NCBI RefSeq assembly: GCF_019247635.1
Contig: NZ_JAFBAR010000090.1
Span: 124,001 to 188,000 of the forward strand
Length of the DNA stretch: 64,000 nucleotides
Reading direction: 5' to 3'
Source: Mycobacterium sp.
GTDB taxonomy: Bacteria; Actinomycetota; Actinomycetes; Mycobacteriales; Mycobacteriaceae
This document shows positions 8,694 through 17,248 of the stretch, in pieces. Numbering within the stretch: position 1 is the first letter of the stretch; every line of letters starts with the position of its first letter. Under the pieces are notes generated by a model. It saw only the letters and a program-made list of their open reading frames with translations. It searched no databases and was not told the DNA's origin. A program made the position numbers and the translations under genes.

Positions 8694-8794
8694 TCGACTT
8701 CACCGATCAGGTCGTCGCAGAGCCCCAACGCACCGGACGGCCGGCGGCCGGCGGAATCCTCGACGTATGCGTGCGGCGGAGGGTCAACGCCTGA
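8690..8794 (+). pseudogene. Truncated SDR relic (34 codons)
   Basis: An ATG overlapping the ACAD stop opens a 34-codon frame whose first residues MIDFTDQVV resemble the start of the SDR at 5366 (MIDFNDRAAVV). The frame then diverges to a non-SDR Arg/Pro-rich tail and stops at 8794. The TGxxxGxG motif that should follow is gone. This looks like the 5' stub of an SDR gene whose body was deleted. Alternatively it is a leader ORF coupling translation to the nitroreductase. Confidence 0.5.
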
Positions 8795-8796
8795 TC

Positions 8797-9444
8797 ATGG
8801 ATACCGACTACCTACTCACTGCCACCCGCTCGGCGCGCATGTCGCTCGACCTGAACACGCCCATCGACCCCGCCGACATCCGCGATTGCCTGCGGATCGG
8901 CCTGCAGGCCGCCAACGGCTCCAACGCGCAGTCCTGGAAGTGGCTTGTGGTCACCAACCCCGGGCTCCGAAACAGGCTCGCCGAGCTGTACCGCGAGGCC
9001 TATCTGTTGCGGGTCGGCGGGCAGCTGCTGTCGGACTTGATGCCGGCGGGCACCCCGGAAAGCCGACTGTTGTCGTCCACCGAGTGGCTGGTGGAGAACA
9101 TGGCGAAAGTACCCCTGCTGGTAATCCCTTGCTACCAGCCGTATCTGCCACGCATCGACGGCGACGAGTCATTTCACCGGGCCACGCTATATGGTTCGCT
9201 CTTCCCGCCGGTGTGGAACTTTCAGCTGGCGCTGCATACCCGGGGCTACGGGACATGCATCACCACCCTGCACCTGCACCGTGAAGACGATGTTCGTCAG
9301 CTACTCGAGATCCCGGAGGGCTATGTCCAGGGCTGCCTACTCCCGGTGGGCCGCCTGCGCCCCGGGCACACCTTCCGGCCCGCCCCGCGGCGTCCCCTCG
9401 ACGAGGTGATCGCACTCGACCGCTGGGACGGCCCGCCGCTTTAG
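8797..9444 (+). CDS. Nitroreductase-family FMN oxidoreductase
   Basis: 215 residues starting MDTDYLLTATRSARMSLD. It has the nitroreductase-fold pattern: an N-terminal R-S-x-R-like segment, LQAANGSNAQSWKWLVV (FMN-binding Ser/Asn/Gln-rich loop) and a C-terminal HTRGYGTCITTLHLH segment. It follows the ACAD pair closely (2 nt after the relic stop), so it is probably co-transcribed. Relatives reduce nitro or enone groups, or act as ene-reductase-like enzymes. The physiological substrate is unknown. Confidence 0.85.
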   Translation: MDTDYLLTATRSARMSLDLNTPIDPADIRDCLRIGLQAANGSNAQSWKWLVVTNPGLRNRLAELYREAYLLRVGGQLLSDLMPAGTPESRLLSSTEWLVENMAKVPLLVIPCYQPYLPRIDGDESFHRATLYGSLFPPVWNFQLALHTRGYGTCITTLHLHREDDVRQLLEIPEGYVQGCLLPVGRLRPGHTFRPAPRRPLDEVIALDRWDGPPL

Positions 9445-9476
9445 ACGCAGCCGTGAGCTGGGTGTTCTGATAACCT

Positions 9477-9492
9477 CTAACAAAGATTTGGT
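9477..9492 (-). promoter_or_regulatory. Putative operator E (16-bp cluster motif)
   Basis: On the minus strand ACCAAATCTTTGTTAG, 12 of 16 matches to copy C, the weakest of the six. It lies 31 nt upstream of the tandem-TetR gene, which suggests autoregulation. Confidence 0.5.
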
Positions 9493-9523
9493 TCATCCCA
9501 GAAGGCGAGTCGCACCGCTAGCA

Positions 9524-10795
9524 ATGGCCAAAGCCGATGTATGGAGCACAGCCGATTCCGGGACTCGCCGAACCGAGATCCTGCAGACCGCGGCGTCCCT
9601 GATCGCGTCTTCGGGATTGCGGACCTCGCTGCAAGAGATCGCCGACGCGGCAGGCATTCTCCCAGGCAGCCTCTATCACCACTTCGAGTCCAAAGAAGCG
9701 ATCCTCGTCGAGCTGATTCACCGCTATCAGGACGATCTTGACCGCATCGGGCGAAACGCGCAGGCGCGGTTGGACGAACCCGACCCACGGCCCATCGCCG
9801 CGAAGATCACCGAGCTGGGCTCCGCGATCGCCAACTGTGCCGTGCAGCATCCCGCCGCACTGCAGATGTCGTTCTACGAGGGGCCCAGCGCGGATCCGGA
9901 GCTGATGAAGCTCACCCAGCAGCAGCCCACAGCGATCCAGGAGGCGATGCTGCAGACGCTGCGCGCCGCCAGGTGGAGCGGCTACATCAAGCCCGACATC
10001 GATTTGCCGACTTTGGCCGACCGCATCTGCCAGTCCATGCTGCAGGTGGGGTTGCATGTCATGCGCGACAAGGCCTCGGCCGACCAGGTGGCTGGCCTGT
10101 TGTGTCGAATCATCCTGCAAGGCTTGGCCGCGAGGCCGCCCGCCGATCCGGCACTGGATCGTTCCAAGGCCTTCGCCGCCGCCTACAACGTCATCGAAAC
10201 CTGGGCCGACGACAGCGACGCCGATCCCGGCGACAAAGCCGCCCATCTGCGGGCGGTGGCGCGAACAGAGTTCGGCCGCAAAGGGTATGAGGTCACCACG
10301 ATCCGCGACATCGCGTCCGCGGCAGGGCTTGGCACCGGCACCGTCTATCGGGTGATCGGGTCCAAGGACGAACTGCTCGCCTCGATCATGCGGTCGTTCG
10401 GCCAAAAGGTAGAGGCGGGCTGGGTCGACGTCCTGCGTACGGACTCGACACCCGTCGAGAAACTTGACGCGCTGAGTTGGGTCAACGTCAACGCGCTGGA
10501 CCAGTTCTCCGACGAGTTCCGGATTCAGCTTGCCTGGATGCGACAGTCTCCCCCCGACACGCCCAACCCCGGTTGGCTTTATGCCACGCGGTTGCGACAG
10601 ATGAAATCACTGCTCTCCGAGGGCGTCCGGTCGGGAGAGATTCGGATCGACAGCCCGTCGACCGCGATGCTGGCGCGGTGCGTCATTGGCATGCAGTGGA
10701 TACCCGAGAACATTCTTCGCCTCATCGGGATACGTGCGTCGCTACTGCACGCCCGCGACACGGTCCTGCGCGGCGTTGCGGTTCGCGGCAATTAG
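9524..10795 (+). CDS. Tandem TetR regulator (two TetR units in one chain, Mce3R-like architecture)
   Basis: 423 residues starting MAKADVWSTADSG, ATG at 9524. Two separate TetR DNA-binding domains are visible. One is at about residues 17-60 (ILQTAASLIASSGLRTSLQE, then AGILPGSLYHHFESKEAIL). The second is at about 242-290 (ARTEFGRKGYEVTTIRDIAS, then AGLGTGTVYRVIGSKDELL). Each is followed by a helical ligand domain. M. tuberculosis Mce3R has the same two-in-one layout. Such a protein can bind non-palindromic DNA as a monomer. Its gene lies at the centre of six copies of an asymmetric 16-bp motif, including one in its own promoter. It is the likely repressor of the cluster. Confidence 0.88.
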   Translation: MAKADVWSTADSGTRRTEILQTAASLIASSGLRTSLQEIADAAGILPGSLYHHFESKEAILVELIHRYQDDLDRIGRNAQARLDEPDPRPIAAKITELGSAIANCAVQHPAALQMSFYEGPSADPELMKLTQQQPTAIQEAMLQTLRAARWSGYIKPDIDLPTLADRICQSMLQVGLHVMRDKASADQVAGLLCRIILQGLAARPPADPALDRSKAFAAAYNVIETWADDSDADPGDKAAHLRAVARTEFGRKGYEVTTIRDIASAAGLGTGTVYRVIGSKDELLASIMRSFGQKVEAGWVDVLRTDSTPVEKLDALSWVNVNALDQFSDEFRIQLAWMRQSPPDTPNPGWLYATRLRQMKSLLSEGVRSGEIRIDSPSTAMLARCVIGMQWIPENILRLIGIRASLLHARDTVLRGVAVRGN

Positions 10796-10823
10796 GAATC
10801 TCCGGCCGGGGCCCCGGTGTTGA

Positions 10824-10839
10824 ACCTAATAACTGTTCT
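10824..10839 (+). promoter_or_regulatory. Putative operator F (16-bp cluster motif)
   Basis: ACCTAATAACTGTTCT, 13 of 16 matches to copy C, 45 nt upstream of the SDR start at 10884 and in the same orientation. Confidence 0.55.
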
Positions 10840-10883
10840 ACATACAGTAGGGCCATTCGTAATGGCTTAGCAGAGGGAACTCA

Positions 10884-11723
10884 ATGACTGTTATCGATCG
10901 GCTGCGGTATGACGGCAAGCGCGCGCTCGTTGTCGGTGGCGCTACCGGAATGGGTGCGGCGGCGGCCAAATCAGCCGGCGAGCTGGGCGCCGAAGTCATC
11001 GTGCTGGACTACGCGCCGGTGAATTACGACGTCGCCAAATCCATCCAGGTGGACCTGCGGGACCCGGCGTCGATCGACGCCGCGATCGAGCAGCTCGGCG
11101 GCCCGGTGCATGCCGTGTTCTCGGCCGCCGGCATCGCCGACGGACCGGACCTGATGAAGATCAACTTCATCGGTCACCGATACCTCATCGACCGATTGAT
11201 CGAAAACAACCAGCTGCCGTCCGGCTCGGCGATTTGCTTCATCTCCTCGGTTGCCGGCATGGGGTGGGAGAACGATCTGGAGCTGCTGACCGAGTTCCTG
11301 GCCACGCCCGACTTCGAGGCCGCCGACGCCTGGGTCAAGGCCCACGAGTCGCAAGGCATCATTCACTACGGCTTCAGCAAGAAGGTCGTCAACACCTATG
11401 TGGCGACACAGGGCTATCCCTTGCTCAAGAAGGGGATCCGCATCAACGCCATCTGCCCCGGCCCAACCGACACTCCGCTGGCCCAGGCGAACGCCGACCT
11501 CTGGCTCACCTTCGCCCAGGACTACCGCGACGAGACCGGCTCCAAAGTCCACACCCCGGAGCAAATGGGCGACGTGATGGCGTTCCTCAACAGCGCCGCC
11601 GCCTTCGGCATCAGCGGCATCACGCTGCTGGTGGACTACGGGCACACGATGGCATCGCTCACCGGCGCATACCCGCCGGGCAAGCCGATCATCGATCTGA
11701 TCATGGGGCGCGTCCAGCTTTAG
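10884..11723 (+). CDS. SDR oxidoreductase (3-alpha-HSD/carbonyl-reductase-like)
   Basis: 279 residues starting MTVIDRLRYDGKRALVVGGA. It has an atypical coenzyme loop (VGGATGMGAAAA), the FSAAGIADGP segment, catalytic Ser (CFISSVAGMGW) and a HYGFSKKVV Tyr-x-x-x-Lys pair. The long insertion before the catalytic Tyr and the short Rossmann unit recall 3-alpha-hydroxysteroid dehydrogenase/carbonyl reductase SDRs. RBS is weak (AGAGGGAAC). It is transcribed alone behind its own copy of the cluster operator and closes the accessory region. Confidence 0.85.
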   Translation: MTVIDRLRYDGKRALVVGGATGMGAAAAKSAGELGAEVIVLDYAPVNYDVAKSIQVDLRDPASIDAAIEQLGGPVHAVFSAAGIADGPDLMKINFIGHRYLIDRLIENNQLPSGSAICFISSVAGMGWENDLELLTEFLATPDFEAADAWVKAHESQGIIHYGFSKKVVNTYVATQGYPLLKKGIRINAICPGPTDTPLAQANADLWLTFAQDYRDETGSKVHTPEQMGDVMAFLNSAAAFGISGITLLVDYGHTMASLTGAYPPGKPIIDLIMGRVQL

Positions 11724-11859
11724 GGCCGGTCCCACCCCCGGGCCGATCGCGATCGATTTCGCGCTCGGACGTCGCGCTCTGCGCGCCAGAACCGCAGAGT
11801 AAACTGCATCACGCAACTGGTCTGCTGACGCCGCAGTATGCGGCGCCGGCACCGAGCGA

Positions 11860-12032
11860 GGCAGGTTAGCTCTGCTTCGCGAGAGGGAACCCGGTGAGAA
11901 TCCGGGACTGTCCCGCAGCGGTAAGCAGGAACGACCGCCGTCAAAAGCACTGGTCTCGAGGAAACCGGGACTGGGAAGCGACGGCCATTAGGAGCATCAC
12001 CCGATGCACGCCTGCGAGTCCGAAGACCTGCC
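11860..12032 (+). promoter_or_regulatory. Cobalamin riboswitch
   Basis: The conserved cobalamin aptamer core is clear at 11881-11925: AGGGAA, CCGGTGAGAATCCGG, then ACTGTCCCGCAGCGGTAA. The closing P1 helix is formed by GGCAGGT (11860-11866) and ACCTGCC (12026-12032). It sits 160 nt upstream of metE, the arrangement known in M. tuberculosis, where B12 represses the B12-independent methionine synthase. The expression platform between 12033 and the GTG start is not resolved. Confidence 0.93.
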
Positions 12033-12191
12033 AGCTGTGCCGGGCGCGCCGCGTCCGGCGGCTCATCGCCTCGTGGAATGGGCGTTTGGCCGAACCCGTT
12101 TGGGATTGTGCACCGCAAGTGCACACCGCAAATCGGATCGGCTACGTGTCCCGCCGGCGGTGATCACCACGACGATTGAAGGACCTAGCTC

Positions 12192-14474
12192 GTGACCTCG
12201 CTCGCTAATCATCAACCGTTTACCGCTACCGTTACCGGCTCGCCCAGGATCGGGCCGCGCCGCGAACTCAAGCGTGCAACCGAAGGCTATTGGGCCGGAC
12301 GTACCAGCCGAACGGAGCTGGAGTCCGTCGCCGCGACATTGCGCCACGACACGTGGGCGGGCCTGGCCGCGGCCGGCCTGGATTCCGTGCCGGTGAACAC
12401 CTTCTCCTACTACGACCAAATGCTCGACGCGGCGGTTCTGCTCGGCGCGCTGCCCGCTCGTGCTGTCAAAGTGTCCGACGACCTGGACCGCTACTTCGCC
12501 GCCGCGCGGGGCAACGACGACGTCGCACCGCTGGAGATGACCAAGTGGTTCGACACCAATTACCACTACCTGGTCCCGGAAATCGAGCCGGCGACCAAGT
12601 TCACGCTGAACCCTGACAAGGTGCTCTCCGAGCTGAAAGAGGCGCTCGGACAAGGGGTTCCCGCACGCCCGGTAGTCATCGGGCCGGTAACCTTCCTGCT
12701 GCTGAGCAAAGGCGTGAACGGCGGCGGCGCGCCGATCGAGCGGTTGCAGGAGCTGCTGCCGCTGTATACCGAACTGCTGTCGCTGCTCGCCGACAACGGC
12801 GCGCAGTGGGTCCAGTTCGACGAGCCGGCCCTGGTCACCGACATCTCCCCCGACGCGCCCGCGCTGGCCGAGGCGGTCTACAACGCGTTGGGCTCGGCGA
12901 GCAACCGGCCGGCCATCTATGTCGCCACGTACTTCGGTGACCCGGGCGCTGCCCTGGCCGGCCTGGCCCGCACGCCCGTCGAGGCGATTGGCGTCGACTT
13001 GGTCTATGGCGCCGACACGGCAGTCGCAGCCGTTCCCGAGCTCGCCGGTAAGACCCTGGTGGCCGGCATCGTCGACGGGCGCAACATCTGGCGTACCGAT
13101 CTGGAGGCGGCGCTGGGCAAGCTGGCGAGTCTGCTGGGCTCGGCCGCCAACGTTGCCGTTTCCACGTCGTGTTCCACCTTGCACGTGCCGTACTCGCTGG
13201 AGCCGGAGACCGACCTGGACGACGCCCTGCGCAGCTGGCTGGCGTTCGGGCAGGAGAAGGTCGCCGAGGTGGTGACGCTGGCGCGCGCGCTGCACGAGGG
13301 CCGCGAGGCGGTCGCCGACGAGATCGCCGCCTCCAACGCCGCCGTCGTCTCCCGCAAGAAGGACCCGCGGTTGCACAACGGGCAGGTTCGCGCCCGCATC
13401 GACTCGATCGTCGCCTCCGGGGCGCACCGCGGCGATGCGGCTCAGCGCCGCGCCAGCCAGGACGCGCGGCTGCACCTGCCGCCGCTGCCGACCACGACCA
13501 TCGGCTCCTACCCGCAGACGACGGCGATCCGCAAGGCGCGGGCCGCGCTGCGGTCCGGTGAGATCGACGAGGCGGAATACAACCGCCGAATGAAGCAGGA
13601 GATCGCCGACGTCATCAAGCTGCAGGAGCAACTCGGCCTGGACGTGTTGGTGCACGGCGAGCCGGAGCGCAATGACATGGTGCAGTACTTCGCCGAACAG
13701 CTGGAGGGGTTCTTCGCCACGCAGAACGGCTGGGTGCAGTCGTACGGCAGCCGCTGCGTGCGTCCGCCGGTCCTCTACGGCGACGTCGTTCGGACCCACC
13801 CGATGACGGTCGAGTGGATCACCTACGCGCAGTCGCTGACGGACAAGCCGGTGAAGGGCATGTTGACCGGGCCGGTGACCATCCTCGCGTGGTCGTTCGT
13901 CCGTGATGACCAGCCTCTGGCCGACACCGCCAACCAGGTGGCGCTGGCCATTCGCGACGAGACAGTGGACCTGCAGTCCGCCGGCATCGCGGTGATCCAG
14001 GTCGACGAACCGGCGCTGCGCGAGCTGCTGCCGCTGCGTCGCGCCGATCAGGACGACTACTTGCGTTGGGCCGTAGGATCTTTCCGGCTGGCCACCTCCG
14101 GCGTAGCGGACTCGACGCAGATCCACACCCACCTGTGCTACTCAGAATTCGGCGAGGTGATCGGCGCCATCGCGGACCTGGACGCCGACGTGACGTCCAT
14201 CGAGGCGGCGCGCTCGCACATGGAGGTGCTGGACGACCTCAACGCGATCGGCTTCGCCAACAGCGTGGGACCGGGCGTCTACGACATCCACTCGCCGCGG
14301 GTGCCGAGCACCGAGGAGATGGCGGCGTCGCTGCGTGCCGCGCTGAAAGCGGTTCCGGCGCAACGGTTGTGGGTCAACCCCGACTGCGGCCTGAAGACCC
14401 GCAACGCCGACGAGGTGAACGCGTCGCTGCAGAACATGGTGGCCGCGGCGCAGGAGGTACGGGCCGGGGCGTAG
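12192..14474 (+). CDS. metE: B12-independent methionine synthase MetE
   Basis: 5-methyltetrahydropteroyltriglutamate-homocysteine methyltransferase, the last step of methionine synthesis without cobalamin. At 760 residues it has the usual full length. The N-terminal half carries a [14 protein letters not shown] start and the catalytic C-terminal barrel contains [23 protein letters not shown], the zinc-ligand region (THLCYSEF, His-x-Cys) and NPDCGLKTR (second zinc Cys). GTG start with GAAGGA upstream. Expression should fall when B12 is available through the riboswitch in the leader. Confidence 0.97.
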   Translation: MTSLANHQPFTATVTGSPRIGPRRELKRATEGYWAGRTSRTELESVAATLRHDTWAGLAAAGLDSVPVNTFSYYDQMLDAAVLLGALPARAVKVSDDLDRYFAAARGNDDVAPLEMTKWFDTNYHYLVPEIEPATKFTLNPDKVLSELKEALGQGVPARPVVIGPVTFLLLSKGVNGGGAPIERLQELLPLYTELLSLLADNGAQWVQFDEPALVTDISPDAPALAEAVYNALGSASNRPAIYVATYFGDPGAALAGLARTPVEAIGVDLVYGADTAVAAVPELAGKTLVAGIVDGRNIWRTDLEAALGKLASLLGSAANVAVSTSCSTLHVPYSLEPETDLDDALRSWLAFGQEKVAEVVTLARALHEGREAVADEIAASNAAVVSRKKDPRLHNGQVRARIDSIVASGAHRGDAAQRRASQDARLHLPPLPTTTIGSYPQTTAIRKARAALRSGEIDEAEYNRRMKQEIADVIKLQEQLGLDVLVHGEPERNDMVQYFAEQLEGFFATQNGWVQSYGSRCVRPPVLYGDVVRTHPMTVEWITYAQSLTDKPVKGMLTGPVTILAWSFVRDDQPLADTANQVALAIRDETVDLQSAGIAVIQVDEPALRELLPLRRADQDDYLRWAVGSFRLATSGVADSTQIHTHLCYSEFGEVIGAIADLDADVTSIEAARSHMEVLDDLNAIGFANSVGPGVYDIHSPRVPSTEEMAASLRAALKAVPAQRLWVNPDCGLKTRNADEVNASLQNMVAAAQEVRAGA

Positions 14475-14594
14475 GGGTCCTTTGCCGAGGTGTCGCTCTT
14501 CGGCGTAACGCCATTGCGATTTTTCGCGCTTGTTTTCTCAGTGGCGATACGCTCGGCGACGGTATCCGGCCAACTTTCCAGTGTCGGGCGACAA

Positions 14595-16316
14595 CTACTC
14601 CGGCAGCACCTGGACCGGCACGTCGTCGGCCCAGGGCTGCCGGGTCACCATGTCGGCGACTCGGACGTAGCCGCGCTCGAATTCCCCGGTCGCCGCGTCC
14701 ACCAGGCGGTACTGCTGGGTCTGCTGGTGGATCGGTTGGGCGTCAAGCAGCACGACACGCACCTCGCCGGGCGCGAACTTGCACCGCTGCTGCATCGCGG
14801 CGATCAACTGCTCGTTGTGCATGTGGCCGTCGCCGAAATTCCAGCCGATAGCCGTGCTGCAGATGCGCTCACCGTCGGTGATGACGTAGTCGTCCTCGTT
14901 CTGGCCGGCCATGGCCCGATGCGCCAGCGTGAACAACGCCCGGCCGTGAGTGTTCATGGCGCGGAAGGCATATCCGAGGTACAACGGGATTTGCGCGCGT
15001 TCCTTGCCGTAGTAACGCTCCAGCTGCGCCTGCGGCATGCTGGCGATCGCGACGATGCCCCGATTGATCTTCTCGTTCGCGGAGGGCTTCACACACCACA
15101 ACGTGGTGTCCCAGTTGCCGGCGTAATAGCGCATGCCCGGCAGAAAAGAGATCTTGCGCGGAAACATGTTGCCGGCAACCACAATTCCCGCGCTAAGGGC
15201 AATCAGGATCGCCACCGGTATTGGGTTGTGCAGGCTCGTCAGTCCGAGGCGGGCGTGGGCGACGAAGAGCGACAACACCCCGAAGATCATGAACACGTTC
15301 CACTCCAGCGGCACACCCATGGGAATCGCGGTCAGGATCCCCAGGTGGAAGATGACCATGACCGTGGCCGCCACCGTCGTCACCATTCCCCCGTGGGCGA
15401 CGAACAGCACGATGGGCACACACCCCTCGATGAGGGTCGAGATGTGGGCGAACATCCGCGACAAACGTCCGGGCCGCAGGTCGTCGGGAAACTTCTCGAA
15501 AAACAACCGCTTGATGAACCGGGGTCGGACCAATGGGCTGTTGGACATCATCGTCGAGATGACGAATGGGAAGTGCCGGTTGAGCTTCGACGTCGCCGCG
15601 CCGATCCAGATCACCAGGAACACCAACTTCGAAGCGACGATGACGTCGACGCCGCTGAACAGGAAGGTCACCGCCAGCGTCGCGTAGACCTCGCCGCGCG
15701 CGGCCAGGAAGATCACCTTGTCCCGCAGCCCCAGAATGCCCAGCGTCACGAGGACCAGCACGATCTCCCATTTCGGCAGCAACCCGACCGTGGTGCCGAG
15801 TTCAGGAATCGGGCCGACGCCATCAGAGATCAACGCCCCCAAAGTCAGTACCAGCAGCAGCGCATACAGCCCGACATCAATGGGGGTGCGCTTGGTGCCT
15901 TGCGTCCAGCCGAGGCGATTCGGCCACGGGGGCAGCCGAATCGTGCCGAACCGCATCCAGTACAGAATCGAGCCCATCGGCGGGAAGAAGCGGTTGTTCA
16001 ATGGTCCGAAGCCGCAGCCCAGGCCGATCACCTCGAACAGCATCGTGTAGAGCACGACCTTTTCGAAGACGATCGGTTCCGACCACCACGACGCGACGCC
16101 GGCGAAGCCGTTGATGCCCTTGGTGGTCAGCGCGAATAGCCACGCCCCCAGGATGTAGAGCAGAATTTTGACGACGTAGAACAGGTGCATTACCACCGGC
16201 GTTCCAAAGCCCACTTCGGCCCAGTGCCGGGCCATCGGCCGGATCTTCTCGCTGCGGGTGCCGTTGCTCCACTCGGCCACGTCGATCTGCGGCAGCACGG
16301 GCTGCAGAAATCCCAT
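14595..16316 (-). CDS. DUF3556 multi-pass membrane protein (Rv1132-like)
   Basis: 573 residues from ATG 16316 ([13 protein letters not shown]). About ten hydrophobic segments fill residues 40-380, with a soluble C-terminus rich in conserved aromatic residues ([16 protein letters not shown]). I chose this start because the longer frame reads through the KstR box. The same family sits next to metE in M. tuberculosis. Function is unknown. The perfect KstR operator just upstream puts it in the cholesterol-catabolism regulon, so a membrane role in steroid or lipid handling is a reasonable inference. It is convergent with metE. Confidence 0.85.
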   Translation of the reverse strand: MGFLQPVLPQIDVAEWSNGTRSEKIRPMARHWAEVGFGTPVVMHLFYVVKILLYILGAWLFALTTKGINGFAGVASWWSEPIVFEKVVLYTMLFEVIGLGCGFGPLNNRFFPPMGSILYWMRFGTIRLPPWPNRLGWTQGTKRTPIDVGLYALLLVLTLGALISDGVGPIPELGTTVGLLPKWEIVLVLVTLGILGLRDKVIFLAARGEVYATLAVTFLFSGVDVIVASKLVFLVIWIGAATSKLNRHFPFVISTMMSNSPLVRPRFIKRLFFEKFPDDLRPGRLSRMFAHISTLIEGCVPIVLFVAHGGMVTTVAATVMVIFHLGILTAIPMGVPLEWNVFMIFGVLSLFVAHARLGLTSLHNPIPVAILIALSAGIVVAGNMFPRKISFLPGMRYYAGNWDTTLWCVKPSANEKINRGIVAIASMPQAQLERYYGKERAQIPLYLGYAFRAMNTHGRALFTLAHRAMAGQNEDDYVITDGERICSTAIGWNFGDGHMHNEQLIAAMQQRCKFAPGEVRVVLLDAQPIHQQTQQYRLVDAATGEFERGYVRVADMVTRQPWADDVPVQVLPE

Positions 16317-16328
16317 GGTTTGACAGAC

Positions 16329-16342
16329 TAGAACGTGTTCTA
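16329..16342. promoter_or_regulatory. KstR operator upstream of the DUF3556 gene
   Basis: TAGAACGTGTTCTA fits the KstR consensus TnnAACnnGTTnnA and is a full inverted repeat around the central GT. It ends 13 nt upstream of the start codon. The rest of 16343-16568 shows no gene. Confidence 0.85.
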
Positions 16343-16568
16343 CGCGTTTGCACGCGACCATCGAAGGCGCGCGACGTGGCGCAGCACGACGTCGACTGGA
16401 TACGGTTGCCTGGTCTGACAGAACGGCGACCCGGATCGGGCTTGGGACTGGATTTCGCGGCAGCCGAACGCAATTCAGCACCAGCGTCATCGGCAGATGG
16501 CTGTTCTTACGTATTTGCCATTGCGTGGCCGAAGAGGCGCGCGGTGCGTGCGCCGCGATTTCGCGCCG

Positions 16569-17081
16569 CTAGCCAGCCTGCTTGACCGGCGGGCGGTAGA
16601 AGATCACCAACTGGCCGATGGCTCCGGCGAGACCAAGCCCTAATGAGAGGGCCAAACCTTGCCAGCCGCGGAGCCAAAAGTTGTCCCCGAAGATCAGCCG
16701 GTCCAGGCTGAGCTTGCCCGGGCCAAGCGTGGCGACGACGACGGCGCTGGTCGCGAGCACTAGGTTGTACTCCCAACCCTCCTTAACGATGAAGAAGCCG
16801 TTGGCCCGGTGCACGGTCCAGGCCGCGACGATCATCAGCGAGACGAAGCCTGCCGCGGGGATGGGTGTGAGCAGACCGGCCGCCAGTCCCAGCCCGGCTG
16901 CCGTCTCGGTACAGGCGGCCACGGTGGCGTGAAACTTTCCGGGCTTCATCCCGATGCTCTCGAACCAGCGGGCGGTGCCCGGTATCCGGCCGCCGCCGAA
17001 GAACTTATTCAAGCCGTGCGCTGCCAGGGTCAGACCGAGTACCAGGCGCAAGATCAGCAACCCGACGTCATACGGAGTCAT
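16569..17081 (-). CDS. DoxX-family membrane protein
   Basis: 170 residues with four hydrophobic segments and the DoxX pattern: MTPYDVGLLILRLVLGLTLA, HGLNKFFGGG, a GLLTPIPAAGF segment and a C-terminal helix. DoxX proteins are small quinone-linked or redox-associated membrane proteins. Some mycobacterial members join a detoxification complex with SodA and SseA. It occupies the place between the DUF3556 gene and ppdK where I recall prpC-prpD-prpR in M. tuberculosis. It is divergent from ppdK. Confidence 0.88.
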   Translation of the reverse strand: MTPYDVGLLILRLVLGLTLAAHGLNKFFGGGRIPGTARWFESIGMKPGKFHATVAACTETAAGLGLAAGLLTPIPAAGFVSLMIVAAWTVHRANGFFIVKEGWEYNLVLATSAVVVATLGPGKLSLDRLIFGDNFWLRGWQGLALSLGLGLAGAIGQLVIFYRPPVKQAG

Positions 17082-17248
17082 AAGTGCAAACCTAGATCAT
17101 CGGGTTTGGATCATCGCGGTCACCTGTGTGCGAACATAGCGGGCGTTCCGGCCCGACTAGTACAAGCTCGAAGAGCACGAGGGGGTGCACCACGACTCGC
17201 ATCGCACGAGGCTTCAATGTCCCGCAAGACACCCCAGACGGTGCCCTC

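Noticed and set aside
12063..14132. 689-codon open frame antisense to metE
   Set aside because: High-GC shadow frame with no domain, opposite to an unmistakable MetE.
14490..16139. 549-codon open frame antisense to the DUF3556 gene
   Set aside because: His/Arg/Gln-rich shadow composition; the opposite strand encodes a coherent membrane protein with a KstR box.
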